From Cornus controversa (lineage: Eukaryota; Streptophyta; Magnoliopsida; Cornales; Cornaceae), in the NCBI GenBank assembly GCA_026545225.1, contig CM048852.1, positions 57,357,146 through 57,421,145 of the forward strand: a stretch of DNA of 64,000 nt, written 5' to 3'. The notes under the pieces are model-generated. The model saw only the letters and a list, made by a program, of their open reading frames with translations. It ran no database searches and was not told where the DNA came from. Below, one piece after another: positions 1-15,466 of the stretch (its first letter is position 1; every line of letters starts with the position of its first letter). The position numbers and the translations under genes are program-made.

Positions 1-469
1 ATCAAGGGCATAATGATAATTCATAATGCTTCCCCCATATTTTCTCCCTCTTCAACAATATATTTTGCAACACCGAAATTGGGCATAGAATTGCAAGTAT
101 TGTATGCCCTTTTGTATTGTGTTGTATTCGTAGCCCATATCCATGATATTTCTTTAATAATATATATGTTTACAATCCTATATAGATATGGCAGTGAACT
201 ATGAGTCATTGTTTCTTACTCGACTTAATATTACTTGGTGCCCTTCTCTCTCTCTGTTATGAGATTTATGAGTTATTACCATAAGAATTAAAATATGGAA
301 TCTTGTTTAGCCTCATTCTACTCATCTCAACAAAGGCTTAATCCTAACTACTTGCTGTTGGCTCATTAATTCGGTGGATTATTCTATCTTATTAATTCAT
401 TCTTGTTAGTTCAAAATTTGGAAGGATATTTTTCCCAATGGAGTTCAAAATTTGATTTGAAAATTCCAG

Positions 470-1459
470 GTTGCAAAACGTCTTCGTCATCTCACAAAGC
501 ATCCTGTGGAACAGATTCAAACCATGGCTTCTGATGTGGTCGAAATTTGGAAAAAAATAGTCATTGATGAAACAATTAAAAAGAAAAATGGTGGCCTTGA
601 TAATAAACATTCAATGAAGATCGAGGTTACTGAGGTGGAGACTGTCAAAGTTGAGGAGGTTCATAAGTCCGGGTCGATAAAGGCTGAAAAGGCTGGAACT
701 GTCAGAATTGAGAAAGTTGAAAAAAGTAATTTTACAAAATCTGGGAGTTTTTCTAGAACAGAAACCATTAAGGTTGCGAAGAAAGTGGGAATTATGGATG
801 ATGTGAAGGCTGAGAAGGTTTATGTGAGCGAGAATGTGAAGGATGAAAAGATACCAAAGGAAGAGAAACAAGCTTCTAGCATGAAGAAATCATCTCAAGC
901 AGCTAATGCTCCCCCAAAGCTGACTTCATTGATCAAATGTAATGATGCTATGCGTGACAAAATGCGAGAACTTCTTTTAGATGCGTTGTCTAAAGTTTCT
1001 AGGGAGGCTAATGAGAACATCAAGGATGAAGTAAATGCATGTGACCCAATTCGAGCTGCTGTAGCTGTAGAGTCTGGAATGTTTGAGAAAATGGGTCGGT
1101 CAAATGGGCCCCAGAAGGTCAAGTACAGATCTATAATGTTCAACATAAGGGATCCAAACAACCCTGATTTGAGGCGAAAATTGCTTCTTGGACAGGTAAA
1201 GCCAGAGAGGTTAGTCAATATGACCCCGGAAGAAATGGCCAGTGACGAAAGGCAACGTGAGAATCTGCAAATAAAAGAAAAAGCTTTATTTGAATGCGAG
1301 CGTGGTGCTGCACCAGAAGCCACGACTGATCAGTTCAAGTGTGGTCGTTGTCAGCAGCGCAAGTGTACTTACTATCAATTGCAGACCAGGAGTGCAGATG
1401 AACCAATGACAACCTTTGTAACGTGTGTAAACTGCAACAACCATTGGAAATTTTGCTAG
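470..1459 (+). CDS. TFIIS: Transcription elongation factor TFIIS (S-II), 3' exon, N-terminus outside the window
   Basis: TFIIS rescues backtracked RNA polymerase II in the nucleus by stimulating transcript cleavage. The exon opens after an AG acceptor at 468-469 with VAKRLRHLTKHP, the end of the N-terminal LW (TFIIS-N) domain, and runs without a stop to TAG at 1457-1459. After the LW remnant comes a charged linker rich in Lys, Glu and Val with repeated AEK/VEK-like units. The central polymerase-binding domain follows (from about DAMRDKMRELL to KERLVNMTPEEMASDE-like residues). A C-terminal zinc ribbon has CGRC and CVNC pairs and the invariant acidic loop RSADEPMT. The protein ends in WKFC as plant TFIIS proteins do. 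The first coding exon lies left of the window; bases 1-469 read as intron. A start at 506 would use GTG and cut the LW domain, so I reject it. Resembles Arabidopsis RDO2/TFIIS. Identification is firm; the splice site is inferred. Confidence 0.93.
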   Translation, partial: VAKRLRHLTKHPVEQIQTMASDVVEIWKKIVIDETIKKKNGGLDNKHSMKIEVTEVETVKVEEVHKSGSIKAEKAGTVRIEKVEKSNFTKSGSFSRTETIKVAKKVGIMDDVKAEKVYVSENVKDEKIPKEEKQASSMKKSSQAANAPPKLTSLIKCNDAMRDKMRELLLDALSKVSREANENIKDEVNACDPIRAAVAVESGMFEKMGRSNGPQKVKYRSIMFNIRDPNNPDLRRKLLLGQVKPERLVNMTPEEMASDERQRENLQIKEKALFECERGAAPEATTDQFKCGRCQQRKCTYYQLQTRSADEPMTTFVTCVNCNNHWKFC

Positions 1460-3280
1460 AGGGATTTCCAGTTGGACATTCAGTCGGATGGATTATAAGC
1501 ATGGCTTATATGCTTTGAAGCTCCACCATTCTCGAGCAAGATTCAACATTCATTCTTGTGACATTTGATGTTCAAAATATCCATCTATGCATATTTATTT
1601 TCTTAAGAGGTGTTTTCTTAAGGGAATATCAGGCATGTGTTGAGGTGGTTAGATTTAGTGTTTAAGGTGTTTGGATGTAGTGTTTAATGTTTATGCCAAA
1701 GCCTGGCAAACGTGCTTTTTCAGTAAGTTGATAGGTTCTCTCTTCATTGCTTCTTTCTCATGTTAGGTTGTACCTTATGAACAACTTATTTTAGTGAAGT
1801 CTATATAATTTAGCTTGAACTTTGATGATGGCTATTTTAACCCCTCTCTCTCTCTCTCTCCCCATCTTTTGTGTTGTGTGTGTATAAGCTTCTTGTGATT
1901 TAAATTTAAAATTTATTTTCTTCTCTTTGTTGCCAGAATGTTTGGGATATTTTTGTAGTGTAGCAACCAATGCTATGAATGGTGATCGTTCATTATTATT
2001 ATTGTTTATTGTTATTTTGGCAAGTAATCATTCATCGTTACTATATTATTATTATTGTTGTCATCTTTTGAGTGTGTGTGTGTGTGTGTGTTTTTCTAAC
2101 AATCAGGTAGAGCTTAGCGCTTAGGCAAGCTTCCTCCCATGTTCATGGAGGTTGCTAGCCGAGGCTGTGGGCCTTAACACACATTATTCTGTTCAAGTAT
2201 ACAATATTGATTTTCCTTTGCTTTTGAAGGTAATGCTCTTCTAAGTTGCAGTCAGGATTCGATTGAACTATTCATTCCTTTCTATGCATTTTGGATAGGG
2301 TTTTGCATCCTTTGTGAGCGTTAGGTTAGGTTTTACTTGTTCTGCTTGCTTAACTGGGAAAGGTGACCGAAATTGGTTCCAGGAGCAAGTGTTATGCTTT
2401 AATGATCATCTTTTCATCGACTACTGTTTTATATGATTTGAGAACCTCTTGAGCTGTCTAAAATTGTTTCTGGTTCTGGTTATACAATTTTCCTTTTCCA
2501 TTAGTAACAATAGAAATTCAATATACTCAACATACGTATATTATTGATTTTCTTATGCTTGGAGGTGAATTGTCCATGGAATATATAGTAACCATGGTTA
2601 ATGACTTCAAGGGAAACCCTCGTAACCACCAAGGGCTTAACTCAACTGACATCTCTTCTTCATTTTAATTTTCAAATGAATTATTTGAAGAAGGATATTC
2701 ACAACAAACATTTAACTTTTTAGTATTGAAATAAATTATGAAGAACTTCTAGCCTTCACTATTTGTTTTGATTTTGAGGCCGGGCATTCATGGAAAAAAT
2801 TTCAATAATTGTTGAGGCTATGTTTCGTCGCATGGAATTAGAGTTTTAGAATTAAAATTGAAATTTTTTTTGTCCATCATCGAAAATGATTCATTTATCA
2901 CCAATTTCAATTTTAAAGCTACTGAACATAACTCTTCAACTTTTTCCTAAAATTGATATTTGCATTCACATGCAAATTTTGATGGAAATAAATCTGGGGT
3001 GATTTGACGTATTTTGTACCTTTGTTTATAAAAACAAAATTTGCGCTTCTACTATTACAATGGAACAGATGCATCATAATCAAAATACTTTTTTTATAAT
3101 TCATATACTGAATATAATATAATAATATTTTATAAAGCAATATAATATAAAACAATGAATAATGATACAAATGCTCCAAAAGTCGTTTATGTGACCCTAC
3201 TCACAAAATTCCTCAACCTGAAATAGAGTCAGAATGCTCAGCTAATTTTATTTGAGTTGAAATGTGCTCAAGTAATTTTT
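1460..3280. other. TFIIS 3' UTR and intergenic DNA
   Basis: The first few hundred bases are probably the TFIIS 3' UTR. Beyond that I see no gene. The stretch has a CT microsatellite near 1842-1860 and a GT microsatellite near 2071-2091, and is otherwise unremarkable AT-rich sequence. Confidence 0.6.
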
Positions 3281-3881
3281 CATTTTACATCAAATTACAA
3301 AACTTAAATAACACATCAAAATAATAATGGTATCATTAAAGCAAAGAAATAAAATCTCATTTGATTTCTTTGTTTTTGATACAATTTTTTTTTTTGGTAG
3401 TGTTATTAATTATTGTAATTTGATGTAAAATGTAAAGTCAAATTGATCTCATGAACTATCATATTAAACATGCGGATGACTAATAATGTAATAAGATAAT
3501 AGTTAATGATATTTTATTTCTTTGTTTTAATGATACAATTATTATTTTGCAGTGTTATTAAGTATTGTAATATATAAAGTCAAACCAATACAAAACTTAA
3601 ATAACACATCAAAATAATAATGGTATCATTAAAGCAAAGAAATAAAATCTCATTTGATTTCTTTGTTTTTGATACAATTTTTTTTTTTGGTAGTGTTATT
3701 AATTATTGTAATTTGATGTAAAATGTAAAGTCAAATTGATCTCATGAACTATCATATTAAACATGCGGACGACTAATAATGTAATAAGATAATAGTTAAT
3801 GATATTTTATTTCTTTGTTTTAATGATACAATTATTGTTTTGCAGTGTTATTAAGTATTGTAATATATAAAGTCAAACCAA
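3281..3881. repeat. Fold-back (MITE-like) repeat with a 293-bp tandem duplication
   Basis: Bases 3298-3590 are repeated as 3591-3881 with only a few single-base differences and an offset of 293. Each unit is itself built from inverted copies: a block of about 50 bases at 3306-3355 (aaataacac...aagaaataaaat) returns inverted at about 3511-3560 with a handful of mismatches, and a third partial copy lies between them. The left part, 3281-3432, folds as a hairpin ending in CATTTTACATCAAATTACAA and its complement. This looks like a non-autonomous fold-back element that was later tandemly duplicated. No coding capacity. Confidence 0.75.
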
Positions 3882-4289
3882 AACTATTTCCATTCTAAAC
3901 TTTTCGACTTAAACATATTTATTTAGAAAAAGGCAAAGAAAAACGATAAGAACCCTAAAAAGTTGATGATATTATATATATTCTCTATCTCAAAATTTGT
4001 TAATAGTATACTACTATATTCCAATTATGTCAATTTGTTAAGGAACAATAAAAATGAGCATATTCAATTAATTGGGTTCCTACCCATCCAAAAGTGGACT
4101 CCAAAAAGCATATTCTATTCTAATGAGTTGGTCCACGATTGGGAAATTTTCATTAGTGGTAAGCTATCCGACCAGCCATTAGGATGGAGACACGTGTAAG
4201 GCGTCAAAATTGAGCACATATTTCAAGTATATTCCTCCTTTGTGCGTTGTGATGTTATAGGCGGCGACGCGAGGCCTTCGTTTTGTTAA

Positions 4290-4404
4290 TAGTAATAAAA
4301 CTTCCAACAAAATTAGAAGTCCTCCGCTTCGCCTCCTCTACAACCCCCCAAGGTAGATTCACTCTCTCTTTTCATCTTTCTATTTCTATATTCTACAATC
4401 TCTG

Positions 4405-4440
<36 letters not shown>

Positions 4441-6115
4441 GTTTGTTTTTTTTGGGGGGATTATTGTGTTTATGTTTGCGATCTGTTTGGTTAGCGAGAA
4501 ATCGGAGGAAAAGAAAAGGATCTGGAAAATTTTAACCTGAAAATCTTGTTTTTTTCATTGTTGAAACGAAAAAAATAAAAAATAAAATTCGGAGGTATTA
4601 ATTTTTTTTTGGGGAAAGGAATTCGGATGCATCAATATTGTTTTAACGATTTCGTTTTCCATGATTGTTCGTGATGATCCTATTGTTTGAGAAATCTAAA
4701 TTTGTATAGAATGTTTTATGGATTCTTATTATACTCTGACAGGATTTTCGAAGATTGAGCTTAAATGATCTGGGGGGTGTCTTTGATTTTTTTTACTTTT
4801 CACTAGTTTTGTTTTATAATTTTCAGAATCTACTAGATTCAGTTGTAAATTTGTTACAATTGACCATGATATACTGAATTTGTGTGAAAAGAACTGCAAG
4901 GTTCCCTTTTTAAGGATTTTGGACCTTTTAGTGTTGTTTTTCTTTTCTTTTCTGGGGATGGATCTAAATCTGTTTACATGCAATAAAAGTTAGCAAAGAA
5001 TTACATATAGAATGTTAAGTTTAATTTCATCAGCAGGATTTATTGACAAACAAATAATGTTGATTTTAACATGTAAGAAATTTTTATACATTATTCGGGT
5101 TTGGTTACACAAACAAACTTGATTTATGAAATATAAGGTCTATTTATAACATGAAATTGGACTCTTTATTGAAAATTTCCTTGCCTTTTATTCCATATGG
5201 ACGGAGTTGGCCACATGAATTCTCTTTTTCAATGCTTTCCTTTCGTTCGTACACATGTCTCCTCTAATATATGTGAAACTTGTTTAATATACATTCTAAA
5301 CTCTTCTTGTTTACTTTATTTTCCCCTTTTTTGTTGAATGTTGAGTTCCCCTCCAAGTTGTTAACAATTTCTTTTCATTGTTTGAGGCATTACAGCAAGG
5401 AAGGTATTCATGCAATAGTTATCTTAAAAATTTAGGAGAAATTGCTAAACGAAGAACCCCCAAATGGGTGAATTTGATTTCTGGCTTCTCTAAGAGAGTT
5501 TTGTATCCATCTGCATGTAAATGTCTTACAAAGTGTTGCTAATTTTTATATACTTATATATATCTGTATGAGAATCTTTTATGCATGTTCAGGTCAGTAT
5601 GAGTATCCATCATGAAATTAAGTGCTCGTTAGTAGACTTATGGCTAGTCCTAATCAATTGCAGTTTTCACTTCTAAGGTCTTATTATTATGGAGAAGCTT
5701 ACAATTTTTTTTATATCCTTTTCTGTAACGTAATCTTGTTTGCTTAGTCTATTTATTTAACCCACTTGTTAAAATCTTGTCTCTTGACCTTGAATAACAG
5801 ATCTGACAGCCATAACTTCATGAATTCAAGAACTACTGGGGTATCCGTGGTTTCCTGTAAATCGGGAAACAAGAACGATTTCTTTTGCTGGATTTTGGTC
5901 TGCCTATTGTCGAAGTTCTTCAAAACTCCCACTGCGTATGTGAACTTCTTTTTGATTGAGGCTGTCAAAGTTCTTCAAAGCTCCCACCGTGTATGTGAAC
6001 TTCTTTTTGATTGAGGCTCCTTCAGCAGTATACATCTTGGAGTCCTTTGTAGAAACTCATCCGTAGTAGTGACTGACTTTTGGCCAGCTTTATCCCTTAA
6101 ATCAAGGTTTGCATC
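4290..6115 (+). other. Probable S6K promoter, 5' leader and leader intron
   Basis: This gap lies upstream of the S6K start. A pyrimidine-rich stretch around 4321-4350 followed by CAAG|GTAGAT could be a first untranslated exon with its donor. TTGAATAACAG at 5790-5800 could be the acceptor of a second leader exon. CT and TA microsatellites lie at about 4399-4440. If 5801-6115 is exonic, the leader contains an upstream reading frame starting at 5819 (MNSRTTGVSV...) that stops at 6014, before the main ATG. Exon limits here are inference. Confidence 0.4.
5908..6017 (+). repeat. 55-bp tandem duplication just upstream of the S6K start
   Basis: Bases 5908-5962 (tgtcgaagttcttcaaa...) are repeated at 5963-6017 with about four substitutions. 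The array ends about 98 bases before the S6K ATG and extends the upstream reading frame. Confidence 0.85.
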
Positions 6116-9127
<3,012 letters not shown>

Positions 9128-10128
9128 TGCTTCTACATGCAAGGTTTTGTAGAAATCGTTGCTTTTCCATCCTTAGCACTCTTGTAGCAAGACGAGATGG
9201 TTAATTTAAGAACCCCATCCTGGTTGATTTTAGATTATTTTTTTATTATGGAGCCTTAACCATAGAAGGTGATCAACTTTGTCATGAGTGGCTATTGACT
9301 GATCAACCTTATCATCAATGACCAGCTATTGTCTAATGTAATTGTTCTTATCAAACACGTTTTATTTATTGACTTCCAATATTGAATTTGATCATCTGTT
9401 TTACTACTTTAATTATGAGTTTGTTTTAAGCAGCTGTGAGCTTCATATTTTTTCAGCTTTTTGATTGAAATGTGGAATTTCATGGAGAGGTGTAGCTTCT
9501 TTTACTTGGTATTTTTCTTGTTTGCCTTATTTTTATTTTCTTAACCTCTGCCACCTAAACTAGACGTAGAGTTGATTTTATAATGAGTTTGCCCAAAGTG
9601 ACGGAAACTCGAACCAGTGTAATCACGAATGCAAATCTGTGTTTTTACTAATGCAATAAGAAATGGCCATAATAATAAATAATAAATAATAAATAATAAA
9701 AACTTTATCCTTTTCCATTCTACTGTATTGATGCATTGGGCAAGTTAACCCAACCAGAAATTAACCCGATTCTCTGTAATCCAAAGTTTTAAAACACAAT
9801 TAGGGTTAGAGAATTTGGGTTGAAGGACGAATTAGATTGTGCTTGACTTGAAGAATCTGTATCTTAGGTTGAGCCTAAATTCATCCATAAACAGTGTTGC
9901 CCCCTGCCCGTTAAGGACATCAGTGTCAATTTGTGCGAAAAGAAAAACGAACTGCCAGTTCGTTTGGTCACTGGATTGCTGTTTTCTCTGTATCCACACA
10001 CGCTCAACTCAAAAGGATAAACCTTGGATTGACACGTGGGAAAAGTCCAGCCTTTGCTGGCACTTTTTCCTTCTTGAACACCACCATACTCGCGCCATCA
10101 TCTTCTCCTTGGAGGAGTATTCAATTTC
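9128..10128 (+). other. S6K 3' UTR, intergenic spacer and STN8 leader
   Basis: The left part should hold the S6K 3' UTR. An AAT trinucleotide array lies near 9670-9700. The right part, from roughly 9780-9950 to 10128, is probably the STN8 5' UTR and promoter. No other gene is visible. Confidence 0.5.
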
Positions 10129-12861
10129 ATGGCTTCTCTGCTTTCCCCAACTGCCATTACTCTTCAACAGAATGCTCAATCCACTTGCTTCTTTTCTTCA
10201 AGACCCACGTCCCGGACCCATCTCTGGTCCTTCACAAGCCGTTGCAAAAGAAACCCAGTAAAGTGTAGTAGTTCATTTTTTGACTACATTTCAGATAATT
10301 TCTTAGAGAACTCTCTTCATCTTGACCAATCATTCTCTCTATTCCCCATTTTACGATCTGGGTATGCCCAGTTTCAGAGAATTACCGAGGATTTACCAGA
10401 GATGGAGAAGTGGAGGATTTTGGTTTTTGGTGGATTAACTTGGATTTACTTAACAGCAAGGCCAGGGGTACTTGCGGGTGCCATTGATGCATATCTCCTT
10501 GCTCCTCTACAATTGGGCTTCGACAGTCTTACTGGCAAGAGGAGCTTGAAGAGCACTGATTTTTTGGTGGGGGATAGATTGGGAGAAGGCTCATTTGGGG
10601 TTGTTTATTACGGTGTGATTCTTCCAAAGAATGTGACCGTTGAAGAAAGAGTTCAGAAGAGGGGTAGAGGAAAAACACTACAGATGGATGGGAAGTTTAA
10701 GGAGAAGGTTATTCTCAAAATGGTAAACATAATACTTTTGTTCTCATTCACACCTGTTGGAACTTGTAGACTGCTTGATTTCCTTGTTAAAAAGTTCATT
10801 TTCATTAGGTGTAAAAACTGCTTGGCTTGTCATCATTCCATTTCACACTTCAAATTTTTAATCATATTTTAAATATTATTGAGATGGTTTCTAATGGCTT
10901 TCCCTTGTATGGACTTCGAGTTTTTTTTTCCCCTTTAAAAACATTGCTTACATGAAGCTATCAAGTAGAGTATTGGTTAGGAACCATTTCTGTTTATAAG
11001 ATGTTAATTTCTTCATATTGGCTAGCTTGTTCAATTGTATATTTGTTTCAGGTTCTTATTAATGATTTGGAGACCAATTGTATAGAAGCAACACTACTGA
11101 CATGTTTTCAAATGGTTTACTTGATCGTGCATTTTGATTGATTCACACATCATTCTTGAAGCCTATTAAATGATTTACATTCTTTTGATCCTTTAGCCTA
11201 TGTCCCCCATCCTTTTTACTGATATGTTATTGATTAATTAGATTTAATTTCTGATTGCGTAGGTAAAGGTTGGAGTCCAAGGTGCGGAAGAATGTGGTGA
11301 ATTTGAGGAGTGGTTTAATTACAGGCTATCGAGGGCAGCTCCAGATACATGTGCTGAGTTCCTTGGAAGTTTTGTTGCTGACAAAACGAATTCACAATTT
11401 ACAAAGGGTGGAAAATGTCTTGTCTGGAAATTTGAGGTGCTCAAACTATTTGCATGTGTTTGTTTTTTAGTGTCAAAATGCATCAATTATTGCTATGGAG
11501 GTGGACATGGTGGAAAAACCTGCGTAATTTTTATAAAATTATGGGCTGAGGCCTCTATCACACTTGAGACTCATCCACTCACTTCGAGCTTCCCATGTAT
11601 TCAACCTTTTGTTGTAGCCCTTGTTTAAATTGATGTGTTCTTATTAAATGCATGTCCAACTCATGTAAAAGTTTAGAAAAGGATCTATCTATTGGCTCTG
11701 ACATTAATTTTAGGAAACCACGTGTGACAGGGAGATCGAGACCTTGGCGATTACATGAGAGATCGCAACTTCCCTTTGAATTTAGAGTCTGTTATGTTTG
11801 GTCGTGTCTTACAAGGACTAGACTCCATTGAACGAAATGCATTAATCATCAAGCAAATAATGCGTCAGATTATTGCTTCACTCAAGAAAATCCACAACAC
11901 GGGTATTGTTCATCGTGATGTAAAGCCATCCAACTTAGTGGTGACAAAGAAGGGACAGATCAAACTCATTGATTTTGGGGCTGCCACAGACCTTCGGATT
12001 GGCAAAAATTTTGTACCAAACCGTGGCCTACTTGACCCTGACTATTGCCCCCCTGAACTATATGTACTCCCAGAGGAAACACCAAAGCCACCCCCAGAGC
12101 CAGTTGCTGCCTTTCTTTCTCCAATTTTATGGCAGGTATGGCACTTCTCTACCTTTTTCCTCTTTGTATCTGAATCAGTCAACTTTTATGAATGTAATGT
12201 TCTGAACGGAAAAAAGAAAAAAAAGAAAAGCAGAGAGGGTTTTAAATCTATCAAGTCGGGTGTACCTCATTTAATTTAGAAATGTTTGGTTCTACCTGAT
12301 ATCAGATATATGATTAAAAGAATCGACCAAATTTTCTATTTATTGAAAACAGACTGGATTCAGATCTTTTCTGATACCTTGAGAAGGCTATCTGACCTAG
12401 CTACTGCTATGCTGGAAATACTTCATCATGGGACTGCTCAAGCTTCCTTTTCTGGGGCATAGTAAATATTGTTCTTCAAAGTGCTAAAGGGAGTTTTGTT
12501 ATTATTCTTGCAGTTAAATAGTCCTGATCTATTTGACATGTATTCTGCTGGGATAGTACTCATGCAAATGGCAATACCAAGCATAAGGTCTACTGCAGGC
12601 TTGAAGAATTTCAATTTAGAAATAAAGGCAGTTGGCTATGATCTAAAAGAATGGAGGGCTAGAACTCGGTCAAGGCCCGACTTCAGTATCCTTGATCTTG
12701 ATTCGGGTAGAGGGTGGGATTTAGCCACAAAGCTCATTTCAGAGAGAGGTTTCCTTCGAAGGGGGCGTTTATCAGCTGCAGCTGCTCTGAGGCATCCATA
12801 CTTCTTGTTGGGTGGTGACCAAGCAGCCACAGTTCTCTCAAAATTTAGCTTAACCAAGTAA
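10129..12861 (+). CDS. STN8: Chloroplast thylakoid protein kinase, STN8-like
   Basis: STN8 is the thylakoid serine/threonine kinase that phosphorylates photosystem II core proteins. Exons read as 10129-10722, 11263-11436, 11731-12135 and 12514-12861, giving 506 residues (Arabidopsis STN8 is about 495). The Ser/Thr/Arg-rich N-terminus fits a plastid transit peptide. A hydrophobic stretch at about residues 97-130 (WRILVFGGLTWIYLTA...) is the single membrane segment. The kinase has GEGSFG (Gly152/154/157), Lys197 in VILKM, HRD Asp319 in IVHRDVKPSN, and DFG Asp337 in LIDFGAA. The C-terminus stops at LSKFSLTK and lacks the long tail of the paralogue STN7, which decides for STN8. All junctions are GT-AG in phase 0. 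It follows S6K by 1 kb on the same strand with no sign of co-regulation. Confidence 0.95.
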
Positions 12862-14469
12862 TCAGTTGCCTTGTAATGTGAGTAGGACATCTTTTGTCAC
12901 TTCCGGATTTGTTTAAATTTTCACTTTTTTAATGCTCCTTTTGTTCCACACTGGTAAGTGTTACGCCCATTATGTATGGCAATGGAACTACTATGCAATA
13001 CCTGAATAATCAGCTTATTCATTATTATTATTATTATTTTTTGACTGACCAAAGCAATGCAATAGCATGAGAAATGAATCATTTAATGATGTTGACTTTG
13101 GGTTACAGATTTCATTATCCTGTATTGGATTTACTGGTGCAAGTCCTACTAGCAACTTCCTTTAAGTTTTAACTTATGCTGCCATCCTCATTGAAGAAAG
13201 TCAGGCTATCTTCGGATTCTGACTCACATTCTGATTTCACTTGAGGGAACTAAATATTGTGCTTATATTATTTGCAGTTTGACATGAAAGTGTTGGATCA
13301 TTTTCATGTGGTAACAGAAGAAAAGCACGTGGAAGGGGCACACACAAATTTCTTGCTTCCCATATATTAGATTTCAGTTGACATCCTTGCATCAAGTAAC
13401 CAGGTACTTTGACTACTAAATGCATGCAGGTAATACTATCTATTTGGATACAGTTACAAGAGCTCATTGTGTTTGTTTTTTCCTTTCATTTTTTCATAAA
13501 GTGCTGCTTCTAGAAATTAGCAATGGACGTGGCTTTCCATTTTCATCCCTCTCTCTCTCTCTCACACACACACACATACATAAAGTGATAAAGTGTCAAG
13601 AGTTTAGTTTACAACACTGCTGCCAAATTCATGTCCAGCAGGATCTCACTGGAACGTTGGAATCAGGAACAGAATCAAATTGTCAGAGTTGTCCGCATAA
13701 TGACCAATACCTGTGTTCTTGGGGCATAATCTGTGTAATATGATGATGTGTTTTGGGAACTGAGGATTGGGCTCTTTAATATATATATATACATATAAAA
13801 TCCAGTCAGTAATATGCTTTTGATTCTGCTGTCTAGTATCATGTTAAGTGATAGCTCCATCTTGACATTCTTGCAAGCATACTGGTTCCTATTGTTATAT
13901 CATAATGTAAAAACTAAATAAAAAATTTTACACTCTCGAAGAAACATCAGGGGACTCTTTCATGAAAATTTCTGGTACAAAGTAATTTGCCTTCTAGTTA
14001 ATGCTAGTAACATCGGAACCATTTAGGCAAGGAAAATGTAATGACAAAATGCCATCAATCTCTGCAACAGAAAGTTGAGTTATGCTTGTAGTAAGTAGTG
14101 AAACATGCAATGTTGCAACTGATCGCCAGTCAATCATATTTAGAAAACCATCTAGATTAATGAATACATTGTACTTGTACTGTTCTGCACCATGAGCACA
14201 ATGTAGTTGTCACAGACTTGCAGGTCTTTCCTCTAGCAATCGAGTTTCCATGGCAAGTTAACAGAGTTCTAGATTGGGAAAGCCGTGTTGAGTCATGAGT
14301 GTATGAAGGTTTGTTGTTCTGTAAGCCCCAAGCTTTCCTCTTTGTGAAATCTAACGATCAATAAATGTTACTCAGATGGTACTATAAACTGCCTCGTCAT
14401 CTGAAATGAAAAGGTTTAATGCAAACAAGTTCGTTGTTAGTGTGCCGGCAGTTTTGGAGGCTGCATATT
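12862..14469. other. STN8 3' UTR and intergenic DNA
   Basis: Only microsatellites are visible (ATT near 13021-13036, CT/CA near 13551-13576, TA near 13780). Short reading frames across this stretch have no recognisable domains. I see no gene. Confidence 0.5.
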
Positions 14470-14690
14470 GTACAGATTAAACAACATGTTTGAGATTGTC
14501 AAAGCTACAATAACTGAAAGCAGGATGCCGATACCTTGCACTGTCAAGGCCGCTAAGAAAGACTGCCAACGCCACAGCTCTCCTGGGTTGCTGCACAGAT
14601 ATAATTACAGCTGAAAGTGGGTAATCACTTCCAATGCCAAATCCAAGCCAGAGTCTGAGAAACATGAGCCACACTTTCAGGCGATTCCAA
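14470..14690 (-). pseudogene. Relic of a PHT1-type inorganic phosphate transporter
   Basis: On the minus strand one frame reads RLWLGFGIGSDYPLSAVII, which is the PHT1 signature GFGIGGDYPLSATI. After a frame change another frame reads SFLAALTVQGIGILLSVIVA, matching the next PHT1 segment (AAVFAMQGFGIL...). The stretch between them that should contain the SEYANK-like loop is shortened. No flanking transporter exons are seen, so this is a small, broken host gene fragment, perhaps one displaced exon. PHT1 proteins are plasma-membrane H+/phosphate symporters; this copy cannot encode one. Confidence 0.7.
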
Positions 14691-15315
14691 GTGTCTAAAT
14701 AATACCCAATACAATATCATGGACCAAGTGACAATAATGATCACATGAAGGTTTTTCTCCCCACCCTTTCTCTGAGCCCCTGAAGGAAAAGTGAAAAAAC
14801 AAGAGCTTGTAATGGTGAGTGCTGAGAAGATATGCATCATACTGTTGGAATTGAGTGGATACTTCTTTACCTCTGTTAACAGGGAATATCAGGGATAGTG
14901 TTATACCATTTGTGAGAGAGGTTGGTACCATTTATGAGAAAATTGGAGCTATTTCCAAGATAGCTAGAGTTAATTAATGATCTGCTTGAAGTTTTGGGAG
15001 TTATAGCATGGAAAACTATATATTTCATTTGTAACAACGACTAAATGTGAAATTACTTCTGATTTTTATGGAAAACTATATATTTCCATATGCACTAGGC
15101 AATACCACTACCTAAACCTTTTGAGTTGCTGAATTCAACTTCATTGCCATACCAACAAGATTATGTGGTGGTAAAAAAGCTTATAAGCAAGCTATAATAA
15201 TTTTAGGTATCTGCCAAGAATTGGTCGCAGCTGAAAGATGGATTGCATGGCCAATGAAAAGGACCACGTTGGTTCTAAAATGAAATCTAATTCCCTTGAA
15301 CACTTTAGAGTAATA

Positions 15316-15466
15316 GACAAATCTAGTGCACGAGACTCTATTGCGGGATTTAGGGAGGATCGGATGTATGCAGCCTTACCCCGTATAAGGTTGTTTCCGT
15401 CTTTCAAACCCGTGACTTAGGTCACAGAGGACCAACTAAACCGTTGCTTTGAGGCTCGCCCTCACA
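15316..15466 (-). mobile_element. Au-type SINE fragment
   Basis: Read on the minus strand the block begins gagggcgagcct, has an A-box-like stretch (aagcaacggtttagttgg) and a degenerate B box (gtcacgggtttgaaag). It continues with ggaaaca, gggtaaggctgcatacatcc and gatcctccctaaatcccgca, and ends near ctcgtgcactagatttgt. This order matches the plant Au SINE as I remember it (tRNA-derived head, GGTAAGGCTGCGTACA core, CCCGGACCC...GCACCGGG tail). No clear target duplication was found. Confidence 0.75.

Noticed and set aside
506-508. Translation start for the TFIIS gene
   Set aside because: It is GTG, and conserved LW-domain residues continue upstream to a splice acceptor.
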